A DNA stretch of 32,587 nucleotides from a virus. The first letter of the stretch is position 1; each line of letters opens with the position of its first letter. The stretch spans positions 1-32,587 of the IMG/VR virus record IMGVR_UViG_3300032401_000046, one strand, 5' to 3'. The notes below the pieces were generated by a model, which made no database searches, was not told the DNA's origin, and saw only the letters and a program-made list of their open reading frames with translations. Shown piece by piece: positions 22,630-29,047 of this stretch. A program made the position numbers and the translations under genes.

Positions 22630-22887
22630 ATGTACGAAAGCGTTGCGCAGTTATTAGCTGCTAGTCCTAGTTTTCAGATCCCTGGTGGCGGCAGCCCATA
22701 TTCTGAGCCCGCTATGCCAGGTGAGCAGCGGCTGATGCCTTCGATGCAGCGGAGGATTCCCGGCTCTCCTTCTCCTAGTTTGCCCGGTGCAACTCCTGCT
22801 TTGCCTCCCGTTCGTGAAGCTTTCGGTTTGCCTGGTGATCCGAACGAGTTCCTGACCGCTTACCTGCAGTTGAATCGGTTAGCTTAA
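22630..22887 (+). CDS. Proline-rich hypothetical protein
   Basis: 85 residues with a short helix at each end (YESVAQLLAAS; DPNEFLTAYLQLNRL) joined by a Pro/Ser/Gly-rich centre (SPSPSLPGATPALPP). Looks like a short scaffold or tail-accessory protein, but no family is recognised. Follows the previous gene by 67 bp of AT-rich sequence. Confidence 0.55.
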   Translation: MYESVAQLLAASPSFQIPGGGSPYSEPAMPGEQRLMPSMQRRIPGSPSPSLPGATPALPPVREAFGLPGDPNEFLTAYLQLNRLA

Positions 22888-22917
22888 GAAAGTTTTGGGT
22901 TCACTGAGCGCATAGAG

Positions 22918-22926
22918 TGCTATGAT
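22918..22926 (+). promoter_or_regulatory. Candidate extended -10 promoter
   Basis: TGCTATGAT, an extended -10 with a TG-n element, 26 bp before the GTG at 22953. Resembles the minus-strand TGCTATAGT at 16401. Confidence 0.3.
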
Positions 22927-22952
22927 GTGTTCGTACCAGATCACATCAGACC

Positions 22953-23270
22953 GTGACTCGACCTTCGTTTGATCTCAAATCGTCTCATTTGATCCCGACC
23001 GTTGCCGTTTGGCAGCTGTGGAAAATCCTGGCTGTCGGTACCGTCGCAGGTCTTGCCGGTATTGGCACAATGATTTGTGTAGGCGCTGTAGGTGGGCTGC
23101 TTTCTCAGACCACTTTTTTCAATGAGAATGTTAAAGTACAAGAAAATTACTATGAGCGCTGTAAAGCGGTCTGGGATCTAGCCAAGCCCAGCACTGTTGA
23201 GCGGAATAAAGGCATCAGCTACTGCTACGCCCGTGCTCGGCAGGCTGCTCTTTCACAAGATCCACTTTGA
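22953..23270 (+). CDS. Membrane-anchored hypothetical protein
   Basis: 105 residues, GTG start. One membrane segment (about residues 24-52, WKILAVGTVAGLAGIGTMIC then VGAVGGLL) precedes a soluble helical part with two Cys (YYERCKAVWDLAKP; GISYCYARARQAAL). Could be a holin or spanin-like protein, but it has a single membrane helix and no lysis gene beside it, so this remains open. Confidence 0.6.
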   Translation: MTRPSFDLKSSHLIPTVAVWQLWKILAVGTVAGLAGIGTMICVGAVGGLLSQTTFFNENVKVQENYYERCKAVWDLAKPSTVERNKGISYCYARARQAALSQDPL

Positions 23271-23306
23271 GACTCAAAAAATACGCTTGATTTTTGCCTG
23301 AAAGGC

Positions 23307-23588
23307 TTGCAGTGCGCTAAAGCGCATGGTTTACTAGTAACGTTCCTTCTTCAACCCGTGGAAAATCGTTTTTTACACGCCGTTTGCCCCGTCTGTGCTT
23401 CTTCGTTTGTTTTAAAGGGTCATAAATTGCGTAAATGGGTCGCCGCTAAGCAGCAGAACCCCGATCGCAAAGGTCCTTATTGCAATTACAAGTGCTCTTC
23501 CAGGGTAAACGTGCTCAATGCCCACTCCGCTACCAGAGGAAAATCAAAGAAAAACGACAAAGCACTTTTATCGGATGATCTGAGTTAA
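23307..23588 (+). CDS. Small zinc-finger-like protein
   Basis: 93 residues from a TTG start (AAAGG upstream). CPVC (about 27-30) and YCNYKCSS (about 58) form the C-x2-C...C-x3-C layout seen in HNH-associated and plant-type zinc fingers (CPVCxKxF...KYCSxxC). The C-terminus is basic and polar (SATRGKSKKNDK). Likely nucleic-acid binding. Start codon is uncertain. Confidence 0.5.
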   Translation: MQCAKAHGLLVTFLLQPVENRFLHAVCPVCASSFVLKGHKLRKWVAAKQQNPDRKGPYCNYKCSSRVNVLNAHSATRGKSKKNDKALLSDDLS

Positions 23589-23601
23589 GTTGGAGCCTTG
23601 A

Positions 23602-23677
23602 GCGCGTCTAGCCATCTGGTGAAAGCAGCGAACTCATAATTCGCGGTAGGTCAGTTCGATCCTGACGACGCGCACCA
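23602..23677 (+). tRNA. tRNA with CAT anticodon (Met elongator or Ile2)
   Basis: 76 nt with encoded CCA. Acceptor GCGCGTC/GACGCGC, anticodon arm GCGAA-ctCATaa-TTCGC, T arm GTCAG-TTCGATC-CTGAC. The D-arm is weak (GC/GC only). The anticodon stem lacks initiator GGG/CCC pairs, so it is not an initiator. Could read AUG, or AUA if lysidine-modified. Confidence 0.9.
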
Positions 23678-23710
23678 CTTTATTGTTCTTGTTCTTGTGC
23701 AGGTAAATCT

Positions 23711-23786
23711 GGCCGAGTAGTCCAACGGAAGAGATAAGCGACTTAAAATCGCTCCAGTGTGGGTTCGAATCCCACCTCGGCTACCA
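23711..23786 (+). tRNA. tRNA-Leu(UAA) with short variable region
   Basis: 76 nt with encoded CCA. Acceptor GGCCGAG/CTCGGCT (first pair G-U), anticodon arm AGCGA-ctTAAaa-TCGCT, T arm GTGGG-TTCGAAT-CCCAC, discriminator A. Only five bases (CCAGT) separate the anticodon and T stems, whereas bacterial tRNA-Leu normally has a long variable arm. Confidence 0.92.
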
Positions 23787-23827
23787 ATTTCAAGATCAAC
23801 AAGTAGTTTGCAATTTGCAAATAGCAA

Positions 23828-24166
23828 ATGACTAACCAACACCAAATCACCCCACCGTCTGAGCTATTAGAGCAGTGGGTAAACACTGCGCAAAAGCTTG
23901 AGGGCCCTCTTGCCTATACCAAATCTATAGCTCTTCAAGCCGCTCAATGGGGGGCCGACCAGGAGCTGGAGGCGTGTTGTGCAGAGGTTGCATGGCTTGA
24001 ATCTTCAGAAACTGCTAAGAGAATGCGTGAGCGACGCCGCCCCAAGCCGCCGACCTTGAAGGAGCAGGCGCTGGAGGCTTTGCGTGAAGCTGAGTCCAGC
24101 GGTTGCCTCTATGTCAATGGTCGCAGCGACACCATCCGCCGCGCACTGGAGACGTTAGATGACTAA
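23828..24166 (+). CDS. Small conserved cyanophage-type protein
   Basis: 112 residues. MTNQHQITPPSELLEQWVNTAQ... is a start I associate with small marine cyanophage proteins of unknown function. Middle is acidic-helical (ADQELEACCAEVAWLES), then a basic turn (RMRERRRPKPPTLKEQALEALREAES). Its stop overlaps the next ATG by eight bases, leading a chain of overlapping genes. Confidence 0.65.
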   Translation: MTNQHQITPPSELLEQWVNTAQKLEGPLAYTKSIALQAAQWGADQELEACCAEVAWLESSETAKRMRERRRPKPPTLKEQALEALREAESSGCLYVNGRSDTIRRALETLDD

Positions 24167-24572
24167 AGAAGATCCCGTATTGCTGGCTGAGTGGTTTGAA
24201 TACGACACTGCTAGCCCCTCTTGTTTGAAATGGAAGAAAAGACCGCCACACGGGGCTACCCCACATACAACAATGACTAACCAATTTCCTGACGCCACGA
24301 AAATGGTCCTCTCCCCCGCCGCTCAAGCTGTGCTGGATGCACTGATTGATGGTCGTGCTGACGCTGCTGTTGGGCCTCAAAAACGCGTTACTTGGTGGAA
24401 TGACCGTGTTGGCCTAGCCGCCGCCCTTCGCGCTGTTGCGGATGAAGTTGCGCCCGAAACTCCCGAGTCTAAGCAGGACGACCCCGACATGCTTAAAGGC
24501 ATTTGGAGTGAGCGCCGCACCATCCGCAAAGAGCTTTTAGCCATCGCCGACGAGCTGGAGGCTCAACCATGA
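24159..24572 (+). CDS. HNH-remnant fused to 'SPAAQA' family protein
   Basis: 137 residues. The first 35 (MTKEDPVLLAEWFEYDTASPSCLKWKKRPP) match the start of phage HNH endonucleases (FEYD-x-x-SG-x-L-x-W-KKRP). The rest begins MTNQFPDATKMVLSPAAQAV at 24273 and belongs to the family of the next gene, LSPAAQAVLDAL...LAAALRAVADEV...KELLAIADELE. The HNH core is missing, so it appears to be a homing endonuclease remnant fused in frame. An ATG at 24273 could give the family protein alone. It overlaps the preceding gene by eight bases and the next by four. Confidence 0.6.
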   Translation: MTKEDPVLLAEWFEYDTASPSCLKWKKRPPHGATPHTTMTNQFPDATKMVLSPAAQAVLDALIDGRADAAVGPQKRVTWWNDRVGLAAALRAVADEVAPETPESKQDDPDMLKGIWSERRTIRKELLAIADELEAQP

Positions 24573-24772
24573 CTAACCTTTCCCCCGCCGCGCAGGCAAT
24601 TATGGATGCTTACTACAGCACAGACAGTCTTAGGTCGGCCCCAGCTCTTGCCGCTGTTCTTCGCGCTGCTGCGGAACATCTTAGTTACCAGTTGCCTTTT
24701 GAAGACTGGGGTCGTATAGACGTTGTTGATCTCCTTGCTATTGCCGACGAGCTGGAGGGTTTTGATGCCTGA
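24569..24772 (+). CDS. 'SPAAQA' family paralogue
   Basis: 67 residues, MTNLSPAAQAIMDAYYSTDS...LAAVLRAAAEHL...VVDLLAIADELEGFDA. It shares all three motifs with the previous gene, so the pair is a tandem duplication. Function unknown, widespread in small cyanophage genes as far as I recall. Overlaps the previous stop (ATGA) and the next ATG by eight bases. Confidence 0.7.
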   Translation: MTNLSPAAQAIMDAYYSTDSLRSAPALAAVLRAAAEHLSYQLPFEDWGRIDVVDLLAIADELEGFDA

Positions 24773-24929
24773 CATCTCTATGTGCGCAAACGGACTTTCG
24801 TGTGAGCTGCGAAATACTTGCTACAGATATGTAGCTAAGTTGAGTAAATATCAAAGTTATATAGCGCCTCCCGATCCTGGTAAAGATTGTGAGTATTATT
24901 GGCCTACTGAGGAGGTGGCAGAAGAATGA
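24765..24929 (+). CDS. Small Cys-rich phage protein
   Basis: 54 residues: MPDISMCANGLSCELRNTCY...RYVAKLSKYQSYIAPPDPGKDCEYYWP. Four Cys (C-x5-C-x5-C ... C) in a pattern I recognise as a widespread small phage and plasmid protein (M.DISMC....C.....CyR...yQSY..P....Cey); probably binds metal. GGAGG sits five bases before the ATG. Too short for a 60-residue cut-off. Confidence 0.65.
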   Translation: MPDISMCANGLSCELRNTCYRYVAKLSKYQSYIAPPDPGKDCEYYWPTEEVAEE

Positions 24930-25015
24930 CGTGGTTAATAGTTTTTGAAATATTTTTTGGATATATTCTTTTTAACGTTGGTTTACTTTGTCTCGCTAAA
25001 AAATTAATCCCATGA
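24926..25015 (+). CDS. 29-residue membrane peptide
   Basis: MTWLIVFEIFFGYILFNVGL then LCLAKKLIP. One hydrophobic helix with a basic end, topologically like a phage membrane mini-protein. ATG overlaps the previous stop (ATGA), and its TGA overlaps the next ATG (ATGA), so it is embedded in a coupled gene chain and is likely translated. Confidence 0.5.
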   Translation: MTWLIVFEIFFGYILFNVGLLCLAKKLIP

Positions 25016-25182
25016 CTCCTGAAGAACTCACTGAACTTTTCCACGCCTGGTGGAACGAGTCTTTTCCCCTGGCTCCTCCAAACAAGCAAGCCGTCAGCAC
25101 CCACGTGGCTTTTGCTGACTATGTTCTAGGTTTAAACGAATGTTTAAACGAGTACGCAGCTTGTAAGAAGGAAAATAATTAA
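25012..25182 (+). CDS. Small hypothetical protein
   Basis: 56 residues: MTPEELTELFHAWWNESFPL then APPNKQAVSTHVAFADYVLG, ending NEYAACKKENN. Helical N-terminus; resembles a short cyanophage protein (F-x-x-WW...F-P-x-x-PP-N). Shares its stop with the following ATG (TAATG), so the chain continues into the NrdR-like gene. Confidence 0.55.
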   Translation: MTPEELTELFHAWWNESFPLAPPNKQAVSTHVAFADYVLGLNECLNEYAACKKENN

Positions 25183-25547
25183 TGGCTTTTGAAGTACGCG
25201 ATCAGTGCCCTTTTTGTAGGGAGAAAGATTGTATAACAGTTGAATCTAGGGTTACTAAAGAGAGTCGTCGTCGCCGCAAAGAATGTCAATCATGCGAGCG
25301 CCGGCACACGAGCCACGAGGTCAGCGAACAGTTTTTTGAAGAAGCTGTCGAAAATAAACGGTTGATTAATTACTTAATTGACAAACTTAAAGTTCACTCT
25401 GTTGCGTGCACTACTCCTCGTACTAAGACTCCTTCAGTTACGTGTGACTCTTGTGTTCATATGTCGTCATCAGGCTGTGGGTTTGATTTCCCGGAAGCCG
25501 GTGATGACTTTGCAGCCGAGTGTCCTGTGTACAATTCTGGACTTTAG
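25182..25547 (+). CDS. NrdR-type zinc-ribbon protein without ATP-cone
   Basis: 121 residues. CPFC (9-12) and CQSC (35-38) frame VESRVTKESRRRRKE, the zinc ribbon of NrdR, which represses ribonucleotide reductase genes. The NrdR ATP-cone that should follow is absent; instead a helix (FFEEAVENKRLINYLIDKL) and a second Cys group (CDSCVHMSSSGCGFDFPEAG...AECP) are present. It may be a DNA-binding regulator of a different type. No ribonucleotide reductase gene is visible in the window. Overlaps the preceding stop by one base. Confidence 0.6.
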   Translation: MAFEVRDQCPFCREKDCITVESRVTKESRRRRKECQSCERRHTSHEVSEQFFEEAVENKRLINYLIDKLKVHSVACTTPRTKTPSVTCDSCVHMSSSGCGFDFPEAGDDFAAECPVYNSGL

Positions 25548-25590
25548 TGGTTCTGTCGGAGTCAACGCATTCGCCCGCCACGTGGAGCGG

Positions 25591-25596
25591 TATAAT
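25591..25596 (+). promoter_or_regulatory. Candidate promoter (-10 TATAAT)
   Basis: Perfect TATAAT followed by another AAT, in the loop of the hairpin GAGCGG (25585-25590) with CCGCTC (around 25607). No good -35. RNA would start near 25603 and include the structured leader. Confidence 0.4.
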
Positions 25597-25603
25597 AATT
25601 CCG

Positions 25604-25844
25604 TTCCCGCTCTGCGTTAGTACCGGGCTCAGTGTACTTCCGGCTAAACGGAAGGGTTGCGTTCTTTGGCCTCACTGAAGAACCCAGCGGGGATGGGACC
25701 CGCAGCACGGGATACTCGTTAGGCACATAGCCTAGAAGGAGATCCCAAATGTAAAGGGTGCAGCTAGGTTAACTGCATTAAATGTACCTCGCCCCGAAAG
25801 TCTGGGGTCGCCCTTTACAACTTTTTAAAATTACCAAGCACTTT
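25604..25844 (+). promoter_or_regulatory. Structured 5' leader with start-stop codon pair
   Basis: Holds TCAGTG/CACTGA around hairpin CTTCCG/CGGAAG (about 25629-25676), a competing GTTCTT/AAGAAC, then AAGGAG (25736-25741), seven bases, ATG and immediately TAA (25749-25754). The TAA lies in the base of a three-way junction: GTAAAGGG (25751-25758) with CCCTTTAC (25811-25818), enclosing TGCAG/CTGCA (25759-25777) and CCCC/GGGG (25792-25807). Placed upstream of the 25845 gene, it looks like a translation-sensing or ligand-sensing switch. Class not identified; the glutamine 'downstream-peptide' RNA of cyanobacteria and cyanophages is one to test. Confidence 0.5.
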
Positions 25845-26087
25845 ATGAAGACCAAATTTAAAATCGGTGATGTTGTTGCAAAGAAAAAGCCTTCAGCGGG
25901 CTTAGAACTCCCGAATAAAAAAGGTACCGTCGTGGATTTTGTTACAAAAACAAATAAGAACGGCGTTAAATCACTTTTTTACGTTGTTCAGTGCGACAAC
26001 ACCGGTAAACGCGAAGAGTGGGCACCAGGAATTACGTTCTTAGCCTCGGACGAGACTGCATCCCGCGTGGCTTTTGCCCGGCACTAG
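25845..26087 (+). CDS. Small SH3/KOW-like protein
   Basis: 80 residues from ATG 25845 (MKTKFKIGDVVAKKKPSAGL...). FKIGDVV...KGTVVDF...FYVVQCDN...EEWAPG is a small beta-barrel pattern like KOW/SH3 domains found in phage accessory proteins. The longer frame to 25782 starts inside the structured leader. No Shine-Dalgarno before 25845. The last four bases overlap the convergent gene. Confidence 0.6.
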   Translation: MKTKFKIGDVVAKKKPSAGLELPNKKGTVVDFVTKTNKNGVKSLFYVVQCDNTGKREEWAPGITFLASDETASRVAFARH

Positions 26088-26851
26088 TCGGCTGTTGGGC
26101 GAATACCAGCACGGGACTCCCTATTAACCATTTCCCGGTACGCAAGTCCGGGATTTTTTTGTGCCCACGCCATAAGTGCCTCATCCGTCATGCCTGAACC
26201 ACCACCGCTTTCTCTCAGGCGACGTTGCAGCTCACCTGTTTGCTCTAATTTCTGGCCCAATGCTTGCTGTGCGCCGTAAAACTGACTCAAAGGTACATTT
26301 CTAGGTGCTTCGTAACCCGCGTTTGCCGCTTGCAGAGATGCTTCTGTGAACTGGGGTACGACGGGAGCTTGAACCGGCGCTGCTTGACGGTTTCCGATCT
26401 GTGGTGTGGCAGCATCTACTCGATTACCAGCGGCTGGCGGTGGCGAAGTAGTACCTAGATTTGTTTTTGCTGCTACTTCTGCGATAGCTCTCTGCAGATA
26501 TTGAGTTCTAGCCTTTTGCAGCTCTTTACCTTCGAAAGCTCCTACCGCGCCTGCATCGAGAACATTTAAAAGAATGCCTGGAGTTACACCCATTCCAAAA
26601 TATTCAACCCGCTGTGCGTCTTCGGGGGACAGATATTGACGCGCTAAGGCAGAAGTAGCCCAAGCCGCAGCGTTAAAAGGGTTTAATGGGTTGGCTGATT
26701 TACCTAGCCCACCCAAGAAAGTTGTCGGTGTGCGGGTTTTTAACGGATTAAGCGCAACTGGAATCCTGTCAGTGGCGCCAAGGATAGACTTCACTACAGG
26801 ATTTTGTCCGGCCATCCGAACTGTTTGAAGCGCTTGCTCAAGCCAACCCAT
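26084..26851 (-). CDS. Hypothetical protein, possible virion-internal protein
   Basis: 255 residues. An amphipathic N-terminal part (WLEQALQTVRMAGQNPVVKSI; PLNPFNAAAWATSALARQYL), a hydrophobic segment (GVTPGILLNVLDAGAVGAFE), a long Pro/Ala/Gln-rich linker (APVQAPVVPQF), and a helical C-terminus (YGAQQALGQKLEQTGELQRRL). Composition resembles phage internal or ejection proteins, as do 21741 and 29044. No family recognised. Confidence 0.55.
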   Translation of the reverse strand: MGWLEQALQTVRMAGQNPVVKSILGATDRIPVALNPLKTRTPTTFLGGLGKSANPLNPFNAAAWATSALARQYLSPEDAQRVEYFGMGVTPGILLNVLDAGAVGAFEGKELQKARTQYLQRAIAEVAAKTNLGTTSPPPAAGNRVDAATPQIGNRQAAPVQAPVVPQFTEASLQAANAGYEAPRNVPLSQFYGAQQALGQKLEQTGELQRRLRESGGGSGMTDEALMAWAQKNPGLAYREMVNRESRAGIRPTAD

Positions 26852-26899
26852 TATCTCTGTTAGTTTTTCTTTAGTTTAATACAGTCTGTACGAGTGTTA

Positions 26900-27337
26900 A
26901 TGGATTGGGATCAACGTTTTCTTGATTTAGCGCAACATATCTCCTTGTGGAGTAAAGATCCCTCAACCCAAGTCGGAGCTGTAGCGGTACGCGATCGAAG
27001 GATTTTGGCCACGGGATACAACGGATTCCCTCGTGGGATCGCTGACACGCAAATTCACCTAGAAAATCGTGAAGCAAAGCTCTTACGGACTGTGCACGCG
27101 GAGGCTAATATTGTCGCGCAGGCTTCTCGCCACGGTGTAAGTCTGGAAGACGCATGGATTTATATCTGGCCGTTCCTCCCATGTGCGAGTTGCTGCACGC
27201 TTCTCATGCAAGCGGGCGTCAGTCGCATTGTGGTACCCGATCGACCCATCCCAGACCGATGGAAAGACAGCTTCTCTACTTCTGTAGATTTGCTTAAAGA
27301 GGCAGGGATTACTTTGTTTGCACTTCCTGAATACTGA
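26900..27337 (+). CDS. dCMP/CMP deaminase
   Basis: Deaminates dCMP to dUMP, feeding dTTP synthesis for phage DNA. 145 residues from ATG 26900. Zinc and catalytic residues: HAE (66-68) and PCASC (94-98); substrate-loop residues T...GYNGFPRGI (about 39-47) match dCMP deaminases. Length is usual for the short bacterial and phage form. Preceded by no strong ribosome site; 35 bp separate it from the reductase gene. Confidence 0.93.
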   Translation: MDWDQRFLDLAQHISLWSKDPSTQVGAVAVRDRRILATGYNGFPRGIADTQIHLENREAKLLRTVHAEANIVAQASRHGVSLEDAWIYIWPFLPCASCCTLLMQAGVSRIVVPDRPIPDRWKDSFSTSVDLLKEAGITLFALPEY

Positions 27338-27371
27338 AAAACTGGTAACATGATGTCAGTTCCGATCGGTT

Positions 27372-28247
27372 ATGAAGGTTCTGGTTTTTGGCGCCACCGG
27401 GCAGCTAGGCAAGCAACTGCTGCGTTGGCAACCGGCTGATATTGAACTTCTAACTCCGTCTAAATTTGAACTTGACTTTTACAGCGGGTCAAAGGTTTGT
27501 GACTACATTTTGCAGCACGCACCCACATGGGTGATTAACGCGGCTGGGTATACAAATGTAGACCAAGCTGAGACAGATAAGACTGTCGCTTCGACTGTTA
27601 ATCACGGCGGCCCCACTTGTTTAGCGTGGGCGTGCGGTTTTACCGGGTCTAAACTTTTACATATTTCAACGGACTATGTTTTTGATGGCACGTCGTCTAC
27701 TCCGTATGAAATTGATGATGCTCCGAATCCTATTAACTATTACGGGCACACCAAGTTACAAGGTGAGCGAGCTATTCAGGATATCATGCGATCGAGTGCC
27801 TATTGCATTCTTCGATCGAGCTGGTTATATAGTCCTTTTCGGAAGAACTTCTTTAAAACAGTTTTTGACTCGTTAGTTAGAAATAAAGACTTATCGATTG
27901 TTGATGATCAGATTGGGCGCCCCACGTCTGCAAGTGCGTTGGCTTCTGTGTGTTGGAGCATCATTGAGTCGGACACAACCGGTTTGTTCCACTACGGCGA
28001 AGCTCCGGCAATGAGTTGGTATGACTTTGCGATGAACATAAGGGGGATTATGGAGAGGTCTAAGTTGTACGACAAGTTGGGATCCGTGGATCCAATCAGC
28101 ACAGAGCATCATGGATCGCGTGCACTACGACCAGCGTATAGCGCGTTGAGCAATATAGAGTTGTCAAAAGTTATTGCCTTGCCTAATGAGTCTTGGGAGA
28201 CTAGTTTGACAAACACTTTTTACGATTACATTCTTCCTGTTACGTGA
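27372..28247 (+). CDS. dTDP-4-dehydrorhamnose reductase-like (RmlD/RfbD)
   Basis: NAD(P)H-dependent last step of dTDP-rhamnose synthesis, or a related sugar-nucleotide reductase. 291 residues. Nucleotide motif GATGQLG (7-13), NAAGYTNVDQAE, STDYVFDG (about 98), YGHTK catalytic motif (about 124-128) and GRPTSAS. Full domain length. It probably alters phage or host glycans along with the FkbM and glycosyltransferase genes. No rfbA, B or C genes in the window, so it would rely on host precursors. It overlaps the convergent gene by eight bases. Confidence 0.9.
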   Translation: MKVLVFGATGQLGKQLLRWQPADIELLTPSKFELDFYSGSKVCDYILQHAPTWVINAAGYTNVDQAETDKTVASTVNHGGPTCLAWACGFTGSKLLHISTDYVFDGTSSTPYEIDDAPNPINYYGHTKLQGERAIQDIMRSSAYCILRSSWLYSPFRKNFFKTVFDSLVRNKDLSIVDDQIGRPTSASALASVCWSIIESDTTGLFHYGEAPAMSWYDFAMNIRGIMERSKLYDKLGSVDPISTEHHGSRALRPAYSALSNIELSKVIALPNESWETSLTNTFYDYILPVT

Positions 28248-28866
28248 CAGTTGTTTCGTATAGAAAGTGATCGGACGTTTCTATCTTGCGAGAGTTCTCA
28301 ACACTGTACTCAGTGAGATCAATCTCATATCCAGGATTTTTTTCAATTCTGTTTTTAAGCCACGCATCGTCATACCAAATGATTCGGTTGTTCGGGTACG
28401 CGTAAAAATTACCGTCATCCATCCGAAAGAAGTGCGCACACTTGTGTTCGGGCGTTTCACTGAAATTAGTATTTAGAGTTGATTTAGATTCCCAAGACCA
28501 GTCAAGGGTGAACATATAGATACCCTCGTTTTTCTCACCTTTAAAGTTAATTAACTGTGCACGTAAATTAGAAAGTCGCGCTCTAACTTGTACATCAATA
28601 TATGGAGAAAAACAATCCCACCAGATGCACTCATTTAGTTCTGGTTTAGGAGCATCGGGTTTCCAGCACAAGGCGTGGATTGGTCGCCTCGTCCAGTTAA
28701 CACCGTTTTCTAAAAACACTTCAAACAGAGGGACGCGTTTCTCCAGGGATGCCACAGAGTGCACGTCACACAACGTTACATCCCCATGACCTTCCTTGTG
28801 GTTGTATAGAAATTCGTTTCGGATATAGCAAGTAAATGTCGGCAGGTTGTGATTTAAGTAACTCAT
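28240..28866 (-). CDS. Conserved phage hypothetical protein
   Basis: 208 residues. The start YLNHNLPTFTCYIRNEFLYN, with VHSVASLEKRVPLFEVFLENG, WTRRPIHALCW and ECIWWDCFSPYI, matches a family I recall from marine phages, function unknown. Tryptophan-rich, probably a globular enzyme-like or structural domain. Convergent with the reductase gene; their ends overlap by eight bases. Confidence 0.65.
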   Translation of the reverse strand: MSYLNHNLPTFTCYIRNEFLYNHKEGHGDVTLCDVHSVASLEKRVPLFEVFLENGVNWTRRPIHALCWKPDAPKPELNECIWWDCFSPYIDVQVRARLSNLRAQLINFKGEKNEGIYMFTLDWSWESKSTLNTNFSETPEHKCAHFFRMDDGNFYAYPNNRIIWYDDAWLKNRIEKNPGYEIDLTEYSVENSRKIETSDHFLYETTVT

Positions 28867-28915
28867 TTAATTTGCTAGCGTCTGCTTACTGTAGCGAATT
28901 GGAAGAACTAAGCAT

Positions 28916-29047
28916 ATGTATAAATTATTTAAGATTTTAAAAATGGGTAAAACGGGTGTGTTTCATGTTGAGTCTCATGAGTCTTATAACGAGCGCGTTC
29001 TACTAGCAGTAATTGGTAAGAGCTGTGGGCGCAAGCTAGTGACCTAG
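28916..29047 (+). CDS. Small basic hypothetical protein
   Basis: 43 residues: MYKLFKILKMGKTGVFHVES then HESYNERVLLAVIGKSCGRKLVT. GGAAG lies upstream; an ATG at 28943 is also possible. Shares the CTAG at its end with the convergent 29044 gene. Unknown. Confidence 0.4.
   Translation: MYKLFKILKMGKTGVFHVESHESYNERVLLAVIGKSCGRKLVT

Noticed and set aside
23651-23845. Minus-strand frame of 64 residues
   Set aside because: Antisense to both tRNAs; GSRGGIRTHTG-type sequence is a known tRNA shadow.
25378-25620. 80-residue plus-strand frame
   Set aside because: Overlaps the NrdR-like gene in another frame and runs into the structured leader.
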